DNA of 64,000 nt from Ephemerocybe angulata (lineage: Eukaryota; Basidiomycota; Agaricomycetes; Agaricales; Psathyrellaceae), in contig JAACJK010000178.1 of NCBI GenBank assembly GCA_013368325.1, forward strand, positions 62,001-126,000. The letters are read 5' to 3'. The notes below the pieces were generated by a model, which did no database searches, was not told the origin of the DNA, and saw nothing but the letters and a program-made list of their open reading frames with translations. Below, one piece after another: positions 46,138 through 55,825 of this stretch. Both the position numbers and the translations under genes were made by a program. Within the stretch, counting starts at the first letter, position 1. Every line of letters begins with the position of its first letter.

Positions 46138-47958
46138 TCAGGCTTTCGCACCAAAGAGCCCCCTCAAGTCCAACCTCGACGCCCTCCGCACCCTCTCAAG
46201 CCCCACAGGCCTCACAAACTCCCACCGCACATTCTCCTCCTCATCCTCCTCGTCCGAATCATCAAACTTGGACACCGGCTCCGGCTCAAACACATCGAGC
46301 ATAAACTCCTCCTTGCCCTCCTTCACAACCAACCTTAGCGCCGCGGCGTCCACCACAGCAGGCACCGTCGGCGAGATAACCGTCACAGGCATAGTAGCCG
46401 CATGCGACGCCGACCTCGAACTTGCAATCAACTTGGACGCGGGCTTGGACTTCGGTGTGGGGAGCGGGGGCACCGGTGCGCGGAAGGACGACGATAGGGG
46501 TGGCACGCCCGACCCGGGCGAGCTCACCGCCACGACCCTGCGCATCTTCTGCATCCCCGCGCTGATCTTCAGCGGGGCAGGCCTCCGCCGCGTCCGCGTC
46601 CTCGAGCTGACGCCGCCGTTCGGGCCGTTCGTAGAGAGGTGTGTCAGGGCGAAGCGCGGGGACTTGGGGGAAGTGGCGAGGGACACGGCGAGCCCGAAGG
46701 CCTGCATGTCCGCGATGAACTCGGGCTTGCGGAGGTGCTTCGCGGCGCGGAAAGGGCGCGCGGGGAGCGAGAGGAGGGTCTGGCCGGGCTTGATGGGCGA
46801 GTGCGGTGTTGCGGTGATCATGGTGGTGGTGGCGAGAGGCGACGTGGGTTTGGGAGGCGTGAAGTTGAGGATGCGCTCGTCGGGGTAGAAGGGCGCGTCG
46901 TCGGTCTGCATGAGGTACGCGGGGTCGAGGTCCGAGTCGAGGGTGGACTGCGAGGTCGCGCTGTCGCGGCGGGCGAGGGTGAGTGTCGCGGGCTTGGTCT
47001 TGCTTTTCGGGGTCTTGTTGGACTTGGTGGGCGGGGGCACGAGAGGCGAGACGGGGCTGCCACTTGTGAACTTGACCCAGCTCAGAGCGCTCTTCTGCGC
47101 ATCGCTGCTCGTGTCCATGGCGCAGCAGGAGTCGGCGTCGGCGAGCAAAGCGCGGTACTCGAGCTCCTCGTCGCGGTCGCGCCAGACGCCGCCGTGGGCG
47201 TCGCGGTAGACGTCCGCGACGGCGCCGGTCTCGGTGGTCATCGCGCGCTTGATGTGGTCCTCCATCCTGCCGCCGTCCGCGAACTGCATGAGGGCGAGGT
47301 CGCTCGCGAGGGTGGGGGGCGGGCGCACGAGGGCGCCGTAGACGGCCTTCTTCTTCTGCGTGGCCTTGGCCTTGGCGGCCTTGGACGAGGGCTTGGGCAT
47401 TGGGGCGGTCGCGGTGGTGTATGTGGGCGACGCGAGGGTGGTATCCTTGGGCGCCGCGGACTTGGCGCGGGGCTTGAGGTGGGTGAGCGAGCGGATCTTC
47501 TTGATCATGCGCCCGCGCCGCTCCTTGCTCTCCTCCTTCGCGCGGCGGCGTTCCGCGTGCGCCTCCTGCTCCCTCTGCGCCTTGGCGCGCAGCAGCGGCG
47601 ACGGGGTCTCGGGGGTCTTGGGCATGTGCAGGAAGATGGTGTTGTAGCCGAGGGCGGTGAAGTCGAAGGCGCGGGTGGAGGCGGTGGTGGGGGGTGTCGT
47701 CGCGATGAGGGGGCTCGAGGGGACGCGCGAGTGGCTGATTCCGGCGGTGAGCGAGGGCCGGCAGTGCGGGGAGACGGGCGCGGGGGTCCCGGGCTGGACG
47801 TGCGAGGCCCAGGCCGTGATTTTGGCGGTGAAGCTCGGGCGGCGGCTCGGTGGGACGGGCGGCGCGGGGAGTTGGCGCTGGGGCGGGGCGCCGAGTGGCT
47901 GCAGAGCGCGCTTTTTGGAGGGGGGAGGCTGCGAGAGGAATGCGTAGTTGGAGCTCAT
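46138..47958 (-). CDS. Hypothetical low-complexity protein, 606 residues
   Basis: A single unspliced frame, with start at 47956-47958 (MSSNYAFLSQPPPSKKRALQ) and stop at 46138. The protein is rich in Pro/Ser/Ala/Lys with basic and acidic clusters. It has an Arg/Glu-rich helical stretch (LRAKAQREQEAHAERRRAKE) followed by IKKIRSLTHLKPRAK. A more ordered part reads LASDLALMQFADGGRMEDHI, VADVYRDAHGGVWRDRDEEL and APFYPDERILNFTPP. The C-terminus is acidic, then FVRPVGLERVRRASRLDLRG. I recognise no family. The composition suggests a disordered nuclear or cytoplasmic regulator. High GC makes long frames on other strands expected; this frame is chosen because its protein has the charge blocks and ordered islands of a real gene. 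Confidence 0.65.
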   Translation of the reverse strand: MSSNYAFLSQPPPSKKRALQPLGAPPQRQLPAPPVPPSRRPSFTAKITAWASHVQPGTPAPVSPHCRPSLTAGISHSRVPSSPLIATTPPTTASTRAFDFTALGYNTIFLHMPKTPETPSPLLRAKAQREQEAHAERRRAKEESKERRGRMIKKIRSLTHLKPRAKSAAPKDTTLASPTYTTATAPMPKPSSKAAKAKATQKKKAVYGALVRPPPTLASDLALMQFADGGRMEDHIKRAMTTETGAVADVYRDAHGGVWRDRDEELEYRALLADADSCCAMDTSSDAQKSALSWVKFTSGSPVSPLVPPPTKSNKTPKSKTKPATLTLARRDSATSQSTLDSDLDPAYLMQTDDAPFYPDERILNFTPPKPTSPLATTTMITATPHSPIKPGQTLLSLPARPFRAAKHLRKPEFIADMQAFGLAVSLATSPKSPRFALTHLSTNGPNGGVSSRTRTRRRPAPLKISAGMQKMRRVVAVSSPGSGVPPLSSSFRAPVPPLPTPKSKPASKLIASSRSASHAATMPVTVISPTVPAVVDAAALRLVVKEGKEEFMLDVFEPEPVSKFDDSDEEDEEENVRWEFVRPVGLERVRRASRLDLRGLFGAKA

Positions 47959-49561
47959 CGTGAAGTATCTGTTGGGTTATTAGTTTCGCGAATACGAGTT
48001 GCAAGGCTTGTACTCACAAGTATTAGGCGGGAGTAGCTGTAGTGTGAAGAGAAGAGAAATCCAGACGAGACTAGCTCAAGTGCGGATGGTGGTAGAGGCC
48101 GTCCATGTCCTGGTTATATCCGCCCTGAACAATAGTCGGAGGACGTGAATGCCTCCCGACCGTGCACTGTTCCAAGCCCAAACACCAGCCAACAGCTATT
48201 GTTGTGTGACGCGTGACACCTGCCATCACGCTTTGTACACACAAGGCGGGCCAATCAGCGTCACTGCGGCTTTAGCGCCGACCGCCATGGTGCCCAGTTC
48301 CCTGCTCGCCCGCGCCTACGCTATTATCTGCCTGTCACGCTGCATTCCTCCTCACGACTGGCCTCTGTATATCCGAGCTTCCAGCGCCTTTTTTGTCTGC
48401 AAGGGGCTGTGGCTCGTCTTCTGGACGTTCTTTGACGCCTGTCCGACGGGGTGGCTCTTGTCTTTGCGTAGAAGCGCGCCACGAGCCTTGTTTATACGAG
48501 GTACCAAGTTCAACATGACGTGCTTCTCGGTCTGCTGAATCGTACGAGCCATGGGTCTGGGCCTCAGAGTACAATGAACTACGAACCGTCAGGGCAGATC
48601 GTTGGGACGGCGCATACCACGAAGCAGCGACGATCGCACAGACGTGACGTGCTGCGAGGCTCATGCCACACCTAAGGACACGGCACTGGGTCAAACAGGG
48701 TCAAACCAGTCGCCTAAAGCCTATGTAAAGCCATTCACTGCTGTCTTCACCCCTCACATCTCCCCGCACAGGTCCCAGACCCTACTCGAGAAACCCCATT
48801 GCACAGTGTTGTCACTGCACGCAGAGCGGTGCTGGCAGTAGCTTTCTCGCTGGTAGCCAGCCGTGATGCTGCAAGCCAGCTCGCCCAGAGCCGCGTACTT
48901 GCACTGGTGGCTGTCGATCCAGGCCCAGTCGCATTCAAGCCATCCCGCTGGCATCCAATCCCAGGTCCTCCCATGGACCAGGGTCGAGTAACGACGGACC
49001 TGCTCGACCCGACCCAATGCCATCCCGCTGGCGTCCTACCCAAGGTTCTCCCGTGGACCAGGGTCGAGTAACGACCTGCTCGACCTAAACTTACCTACAA
49101 TGCCATCCCGCTGGCATCCTACAGCATCCTACTCCTACTCCTACTCTTACTCGCGACCGTCCCAGGTCGCGACTCGGGCTCAGAGGATGGCGGTGCCCAT
49201 GCCGCCGTTCCAACCTAACCTTCATTATCAGATTCGATCCCTGTGATCAGTCGACGTGCGCCTCTGACGAGATCGTGTTCCTCGAGCTCGCGGTCTCTCC
49301 GAGTGCCAATTTTTTCCTGTCCCGGTGGTGTTCGCACCCTGCTCTCACTTGAAACTTCGGTTGGCATACTGACGGCTATCTTCCTACAGTACATGTCATG
49401 AACACGCACTAGTATACAAGCTTCTAGAGACCCTTTCAGCTGCCTTTCACCCCGAGGTCATCGAAGGAGGAGTCAGCCTCATAGGTAGCACGCACCTTGA
49501 CCAAACTACACATTCCCCTGCCCGAAAGTCCTCAATCACACCACTTAAACGAAGTCCACAC
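47959..49561. other. Intergenic region with tandem repeat
   Basis: This includes the promoter side of the 606-residue gene. No gene is recognised. The main structure is the ~80 bp tandem repeat at 48939-49123, followed by a TACTCC microsatellite-like run to about 49150. Confidence 0.5.
48939..49123. repeat. Tandem repeat, ~80 bp unit, two full copies plus part
   Basis: Units start at 48939, 49019 and 49102, each opening GCCATCCCGCTGGC. The first two continue through CCATGGACCAGGGTCGAGTA (second copy CCGTGGACC) to CTGCTCGACC. The third is cut short. A related CTACTCCTACTCCTACTC run follows. It lies in non-coding sequence. Confidence 0.85.
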
Positions 49562-50240
49562 TTACAAATCAAACGTCTTCACAGTCGGGAAGACGTCCCT
49601 AACCTGGCTCTCCACACCACCTCGGGTCCTCCAGGCTATACCAGGACGCCGTCCTTGACCTCGTCTCGCGGTGGGGTATGAGGTGCAACGCCAGGCTGCT
49701 GAGGAGCGCCCAGTGCACATTATAGCCCCTGGCGGATGCCTGCAGGGCTGCAGCCTCAGGTCTGCAAGGAACGGCGAGTCTGACTTGGAAGTTGGGGTGC
49801 ACGCTCGCCTAGGGCTGCGCACTCCGTCAGAGAGCTTGAGAGCGGCCTTGGACCCAGCCCGTAGTGATTTTGAGCGTTCAGAGGAGGGGAGTTCGGGTAG
49901 AGAGGGTGTCGAAGAGGGATTTGGTGAGGATGTGGACGATGATGGTGAGGTTTTGGAGGACTGTGAAGGTATTTTGGGAGATGAGGTGTGTGATGTCGTT
50001 CGTCCTGCTTGAGCTTGTTGAACCCGAGGTCGAGGGTGTGGAGCAGTCCGCACCGTATCCTCTGCACCATCCTTTGGGAATCTGGCTTATAAAGAGTCGA
50101 GATTTGGACACTCCTGTATCGAAGTGCCATAACAATGTAGAAGAGGGGACGGTTGGAAGCGTAGAGACGGCCTTTGCTGCAGCTAAGGCTGCGGTGCACG
50201 AATCCAGACTTCGTTTGGGAGCTGCGGGCCATTCCATTCG
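49562..50240 (-). pseudogene. Broken F-box/LRR gene, related to 38602-40299
   Basis: Read on the minus strand, one frame gives LLHTLDLGFNKLKQDE and another, overlapping, DDITHLISQNTFTVLQNLTI then TKSLFDTLSTRTPLL. These match HLKLDHSRLKQGDIIDLI and the following segment of the intact gene at 38602-40299, so a frameshift has occurred at the KLKQD position. A 3' part reads WALLSSLALHLIPHRETRSR and, after another frame change, RDVFPTVKTFDL and a stop at 49562. There is no F-box upstream. It is a truncated, frameshifted relic, lying just inside the right arm's inner edge. Confidence 0.7.
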
Positions 50241-50592
50241 ATGGGGCTAGTTTTCGTCATTGACAGTTTGTTAGGATACTGGGTGGATAGAAGGGATGTA
50301 GGAGGAGCTCATGGAGAGTTTGAAGTTCCTGTGTTCCAACTTCTGGCGAACTTGGGAAGCATGCAGTTTGATTGTGATTGCTTTGACTCCGGTCGTTCCG
50401 GAGTCGACCCTTCCCCACCGGAATCTACGACAGTACTAAAAAGGCCAACATGAAAGTTAGCACCGACTTGAGTATTCATTAGATGGCCGGTCTGCAGGGG
50501 CCAGGCCCAGGGCTCAGTTCAGTAAAAATTATCTCGAAAGAGGGAGAGAAAAAAGGAGACTCGTTCGGGGAACGTCAATCTACAGACACGGA
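50241..50592. other. Spacer up to right arm tRNA
   Basis: No gene is seen. Right-arm homology starts at about 50535. The A-rich run GAGAAAAAAGGAG is the reverse of the tRNA's T-rich terminator. Confidence 0.5.
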
Positions 50593-50699
50593 TGCATCAA
50601 GGGGGAATTGAACCCCCGGCGGGTCGAAATTAACCGCTTAGTACCTCGAGAAGAGGTGTACAATGGCAACGACCCAGGTTACCACTACCCCATTGATGC
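50593..50699 (-). tRNA. tRNA-Gly(GCC) with 36 nt intron, copy 2
   Basis: This is the mirror copy of the tRNA at 45222-45328. Acceptor, D, anticodon (GCC, complement of 50665-50667) and T arms are all intact and the mature exons are identical to copy 1. The intron (50628-50663) has the same length but differs at four positions, including the CCTG/TCTC change. This is what is expected if both exons are under selection while the intron drifts. An A-rich plus-strand run downstream gives a Pol III terminator on the minus strand. Confidence 0.87.
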
Positions 50700-51554
50700 A
50701 TAGAGTATGTTTCGCTGGAGAGTCGCCATCAGGGATAGGTGCAAAACGCTTGGCAAAATGGCGGGCGCTAATTTCGTATTGATTGGTCTTGTTGTGCAGT
50801 GCCCTCTTGTTTGTCCGGAAGCCGCCGCCGCCAACGTCGCGCCTCTTCGTTCTGACCTTGACACCAATGACCTCCATACTCATCGACTCCCGTTGGACGT
50901 GCTCAAGCCAGTAACAATCTTCGATTCTCCCAGCAGCAGAGCTGGACGCGGCTGGTATATGCCACAATCTCCGACGTCCGTTGAGACTGGAGGTCAACGG
51001 GCTGCCATTGTGCACCCCTGGCTTCCCAACGATTGGCGTACGCAGAGGTGGTGATGATCGAGGAAACGCCTTGGAATGAATGGGACATAACATGGAAGTC
51101 ATACATAAGAAGAGATGGGAAGGACCTAGACTCGTGACCATCCACTCTATGAGTCTAAGCGGGACAGCTCATAGGCGGCCGATTACACGGCCCATTGCTG
51201 GAGAATAGATCCCAACGCGTCGTCCGTTTGCAGGTCACAGAAGTGTGTAGATGCAAGTAGCCACCACTAGACATTCTCCGCCTGGTCGCTCTAGAGTCAA
51301 CTCGTGCTCGCCTCGCGGCGAAGGGGCATTCAAAGCTGAGTGACATCTCATATTGATATCCTGCAATTGTGTTGGAACTTGGCTCAGTGACGTATAGTTG
51401 TATCTTGCTGCCTACAGGCGACAGGTCAGGGTTTCGGGAAGGCCGGGGAACTCTCTAGTACTATTCGGTTTTGCGAGTATAAAGCTCTCAGACACAGGCC
51501 ACCCAGTCGGTATTGCATCCTACACCCGCACCGCCTCGCCATTCGAGCCTCAAA
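50700..51554. other. Upstream flank of DUF6533 copy B
   Basis: Homologous over much of its length to 42334-43084 and 45079-45221 of the left arm. No gene is recognised. TATAAAG lies at 51478-51484. Confidence 0.5.
51478..51484 (+). promoter_or_regulatory. TATA box of DUF6533 copy B
   Basis: TATAAAG, 71 bp before the ATG at 51555, in a context conserved with copy A's promoter. Confidence 0.6.
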
Positions 51555-53233
51555 ATGGGTGATTTCTCTGCAGGAACACATGAAGTGCCTCTGGATGAAG
51601 CCGTCGAACGACTCCAGGCCCAATTCAGCTGGAATGTGAGCCAATTCCCAAGTTCGAGACCGGCGCACAAAAAGCTGATGCCAACTTTCCTACTGGCAAA
51701 TGCTAGTATACTGTAAGTCTCGTCTCGCCCCGTATTATTGAAGTTGCGCACTTCGAACGACTCACATGGAAACTCAGAATGTATCTGGATGCACAATTGC
51801 CGTAGACCTTTTGCCTCATAATACTTTCGAAGCCCTCATCTAAGTTATGCACTCTGCAGATCATCGACTTCTTGCAAACCTTCCCGGATGAGGTAGGTAT
51901 TACTTCCCTTGATGCATCCTCCTGGCAGAGCGTTGCTGAACAGCTTATCAAGGTCCGGCTGATGTGGTCGGCGAGACTTAGCATCCCCAAAGTCCTATTC
52001 TACTTGGCCCGCTATTTCACCCTTCTCAACAATATTATGGTCGTGCTCCTGGCACCCGGTAAGAATGCCCGGACTGCTTACATTCAACATTGATTAGACC
52101 ATGTTGCCGAATGCAGGGGTAAGTCGTAGCTCCAACGAAGGATGTATTGGTGCCCTGAGCGGCGCGGCAGGTGCGTGTTTACTATCTGAATGATATCGGG
52201 AAGACCGTGGCACTTACGCTAGCGCAAACTCCAGTATTGTCTCCATTGGCGGTGTCATCTGCAGAAGGTCAGAACTGCGGCGAGATCCTTTTGTTTTGTG
52301 GAGACTGACGATTCCATCCCGCTATTAGCTATTCTTTTTTACCGGGTGTGGGCATTCTCGGGGAAGAGCCGGCGAATGTTGGCATACCTCGTCATTCAGT
52401 TCATCGTACGTTCGATTGGGCAAGCTTCCTCACCGATGTCTGACATGTCCCCTGCAGGGCATTCATTCGTTGGTGCTCTACACTGTTGTCAAATGGCTGA
52501 TATCGGTTAAATGTGCGTGAACGAAGTCTTGATAGGAGCGGAGACACAATCGCCAACACTTGATTTCTCAGACACGAGGTGGTCTCTACCGAGTGCAAAC
52601 GGACCCATTTGCATTATGACGGAAGCGAACCCGTTCCTCCTGCTATGGACGTACGCCGCGGTGCTATCCAGTGTTATCGGCGCCATGGTGATCATGGTGT
52701 TCATAGCCTACCGTGAGCATCGGGGATTGAACAGCAGGCTCTTAACCGTTTTTTACCAGGATGGGATCTACTATTTCATCGTGCTCGCAAGTATGTCATT
52801 TCTTATCAGAGCGCGATTGACTGGCATCCTGACTGTTTTACCTCCGTACATCCAGTCATGGCATCAGCGAACGTTGCTGTTAATTGGCTCGCATACGGAG
52901 GATACAAGTTAATTCTCGTTCAGTGAGTGGTTTATTTACTCACCGTGAAGGAGTAGCACAAAGCCTTTTGCTCACACCAATCCATCACAAACACTCAGGT
53001 TCGAAGTAGACCTTCATGGCATCCTCTCAACCCGCATGCTTCTCCACCTTCGCCAAGTCGGAACTGAGTTTGACGCCGTTAGCATCACTCGAATTGCACG
53101 TATAGATTCATCTGAAGTCTCAGCACCGCGCCGCCGTTTCCCCCGATATCCTCGAATACTTTCACCCTTGCGTTTTCGGGAGCGAACGACTGGAATCAGC
53201 AAGGACATTGTTGCAGATATCGAGGCAGTGTAA
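51555..53233 (+). CDS. DUF6533-type seven-helix membrane protein, copy B
   Basis: The ATG at 51555 gives MGDFSAGTHEVPLDEAVERL. Spliced exons read IIDFLQTFPDE, then MWSARLSIPKVLFYLARYFT, AILFYRVWAFSGKSRRMLAY, LLWTYAAVLSSVIGAMVIMV with AYREHRGLNSRLLTVFYQDG, and VMASANVAVNWLAYGGYK. It ends FEVDLHGILSTRMLLHLRQV with a stop at 53231-53233. Compared with copy A, the donor after GCTIA has changed from GTAAGT to GTAGAC, a weaker site, so splicing there may be less efficient. All other borders agree. Function is unknown; the topology suggests a plasma-membrane or endomembrane protein. It was duplicated together with its promoter and a tRNA. Confidence 0.72.
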
Positions 53234-53329
53234 AGTACATCCTACTAAAAGACAGTTAGGCGCGCATTCGGCGCTTAACCTTTCCCTCTCTTTTGCATCC
53301 CCCGTAGGCCCCTAGTCTGACCACTCGTA

Positions 53330-53490
53330 GGATCCCATGAGTATAAGTCGAACGTGATATCGGTAGGGAAGACACCCCGCACTGGGCTTTCGGTAAGCCA
53401 ATTCGGGTCTCCAACGCTGTACCACGAATGGTCGGGTGGGGGGATGAGGTGCAGTGGGACACAACTTTTGTTTAGGTAAATCCTCGGCAA
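53330..53490 (-). pseudogene. F-box gene C-terminal fragment
   Basis: The minus strand encodes CVPLHLIPPPDHSWYSVGDP followed by NWLTESPVRGVFPTDITFDL. This matches the end of the F-box relic at 49562 (LHLIP, WYSLEDP, VFPTVKTFDL) and the tail at 40521-40580. No body or F-box is attached. It lies tail to tail with DUF6533 copy B, at the outer edge of the right arm. Confidence 0.6.
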
Positions 53491-53656
53491 AGGTACTTCT
53501 ACCTACACTGTGTCCAGAATCTGTTCCCTGCCAATTTCCAAGCGTACGCTTCCAAGGCGTCGATATCGAATACTCGCCTGAGGCCCCTATTAGGCGGAGT
53601 TGCCGAATGGACCCTTGTCGGCTTCGCATCAAATCAGGCAGCCACCCATCTTCCCG

Positions 53657-53761
53657 GCAATTCAATGGAAAGAAGATAACTTGGTTGCAAAGTTGCAATC
53701 ACCACCACCACCACCACCACCACCACCACATCTTCCCTGCAATTCAATGGAAAGAAGATAA
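53657..53761. repeat. (CAC)n microsatellite between two 23 bp direct repeats
   Basis: The 23 bp GCAATTC...AAGATAA sequence occurs at 53657-53679 and 53739-53761. Between them, (CAC)10 fills 53700-53729. This is probably slippage plus a local duplication. Confidence 0.9.
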
Positions 53762-54210
53762 GGTTGCAAGGTTTTATAGTGGTGTGTGGCATGACTGAGC
53801 AATGTTCATCTGGACTTGACCGTAGGGGTTACGAGTGCACACTCGATCCTGTACCTAGTCTCGTCAACCCGCCTCTAGTTTGAACTTTTAGAGTCAAAGT
53901 CAGACAACACACATCCTCTGCTAGTACTCTGCCAATAGTGTACATCGTACCGCACCTGACTAGCAAGCCAGGAGCGAGGGGGCGGGCGGCCAACTTGAAA
54001 CGTCAGGGTCCGGGACTATCTGATGGGCTCACTTGGTCGCCGGTGCTGGCAGCTGATGTATTGTCAGGGTGCCTGTGCTGGGATAAGTACTGTATCTGAA
54101 CATTCTACAAGGAGCCGTTCCCATTTTACCTTTAATCTCCTACTTCGACCACCCACTGCGTACTCGACTTCAAGGCTTCCAACCCCTCAACGACTCGGGA
54201 CTCGGGTTAC
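53762..54210. other. Intergenic region upstream of DUF6533 copy C
   Basis: No gene is recognised. The region should include the copy C promoter, but no clear TATA box like that of copies A and B is seen. Confidence 0.5.
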
Positions 54211-55825
54211 ATGGATGGCCTTGGTGGTTGGGGTGATGCCCCCTTGCAGGTTGTAGTCGACCGCCTAGAAGCGCTAAGAATCTGGGATGTGAGCCTTTTA
54301 CGATATTTCAAGTCCCTGGGTTGTTATAACGACTCTTTAGTACACCGTAAGCATCGTGTCTTGCGCGCTGTCACAGTGTGCTCATCAGTCTGCTTCAACT
54401 TCGCGTCTCTTCGCCCCGTTCCACAGAATCTCGTCGGATGCACATTCGCTATTGCCGATTTCTTGCAAACCTTCGAAGACGAGGTAAGTGGTTGATGCTT
54501 CTCTCCATCCCCAAGTTAGAAACTGATGGAAATGTGAAGGTTCAGTATATGTGGACGGCCTCGCTCAGCATCCCAAAAGTACTTTTCTTTATTGCGCGGT
54601 ATTCTACGCTTGCCAACAATGTTCTGGGTATACTAGCACCAGGTGAGAGTTCGGTGGTCTGAAGTGTTTCATGGCTGCTATCTTATCTGTCCCGACCGCA
54701 GGGTCATTTCCTGGAGGAAGCGGCACCCCTGAGGACTGCCTTATGGCGCTCTTGCGCCCCGTCGGTATCTTATTCGGCCACGCAGGCAGCACGGGTTGTA
54801 TCAATTGACTATCCAAACGAAAGTCGGCTATCCGCTGGGCATACTTGCAGCAGAAAGTCGGTGCACTTGGCATCCGCCGCATGAAACGACGGTACTGACT
54901 TGTAGCTTCCAGGTATTTTGTTTTACCGTGTGTATGCTTTCTCTGGTAAGAGCGGGAAATTGCTAGCGTACCTCGTTGTCCAGTTTCTCGTATGTGTTTC
55001 CGTTCGCAAATTACAGCTACTTGAATGACTCACTGAACACATTCCAACCCCAGGCTATCCACACTGTTGTCTTCTACTTCAATTTTAAATGGTTCGCTAC
55101 TGTTAAATGTGTGTGATCTTGTCTGGCCCTTCCCTACCTTGGTATGCCATACTGACTTGACATTCCGCGACTACGTCTGTCGTTCCAGTTACAAGATGGA
55201 TTCTACCCACAGGAAGTATCTGTATGATGACGGAGTCCAACAGTGCCTTCTTTGCGACGACTTTCGAGGCTCTCCTTGTTAGTGTCACAAGCGCCATGTT
55301 AATCATGGTCGTTATCGCCTACCGCGTGCATCGAGGCCTCAACAGCAAACTCCTGACTGCCTTTTATCGCGATGGCATCTTCTATTTTATCTGCTTAGCA
55401 GGTACGTTGTCCTGGCCATAACATGACGAGTTGCAGCTTACACGCCCCTGACCGTAGCTGTAGTCTCTGCAAACGTAGTCGAAAACTGGCTCGGGGAGGG
55501 CGCGTACAAGTTCATTTTTATTGCGTGAGTACGATGCTACCGCGCTGTAAGATAGTTGCTAACCCGTGCGGACACCTTTCTCCCAACAAGGTTTGAAATG
55601 AATCTGCACGGAATCCTATCCACCCGGATGTTGCTCCACTTGCGCAAGATCGGGAGCGACATTGACAATGTCAGCATCACACGGCTCGCCAATATACGTC
55701 CTCGGTCGACGTCCTGCTCAGACAGTCAGGATCTTGACTTGCCCTATTACCCACCCCGGCGACCCCTCACGAATATCCGTTTCACCCACACCATGGATAA
55801 CAGTAACGATGAAGTTTATAAATAA
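54211..55825 (+). CDS. DUF6533-type seven-helix membrane protein, copy C
   Basis: The ATG at 54211 gives MDGLGGWGDAPLQVVVDRLE. The core reads NLVGCTFAIADFLQTFEDE, then YMWTASLSIPKVLFFIARYS. Here the exon runs through the point (GCTFAIADFLQ) where copies A and B have an intron. Further parts are ILFYRVYAFSGKSGKLLAYL, LLVSVTSAMLIMVVIAYRVH with RGLNSKLLTAFYRDGIFYFI, and VSANVVENWLGEGAYKFI. It ends FEMNLHGILSTRMLLHLRKI and stops at 55825. It is clearly an older paralogue in the same orientation as copy B. Function is unknown. Confidence 0.72.

Larger units (their letters stand above)
50535..53373. repeat. Right arm of large imperfect inverted duplication
   Basis: This is the reverse-complement match of the left arm, without the 2.0 kb block. 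It holds tRNA-Gly copy 2, the DUF6533 copy B gene with its TATA region, and a short F-box tail at the outer edge. The join equivalent to the left-arm block lies near 50830, where GAGGCGCGACG in the minus direction runs straight on to CGGACAAACA. Confidence 0.8.

Noticed and set aside
46286..48036. Very long open frames overlapping the 606-residue gene (572 codons minus, 465 codons plus)
   Set aside because: They arise from high GC in the third positions of the real gene; their proteins are Arg/His/Gly-rich without ordered segments.
48939..49123. Repeats considered as a CRISPR array
   Set aside because: Only two to three ~80 bp direct units with no spacer structure, in a eukaryotic genome.
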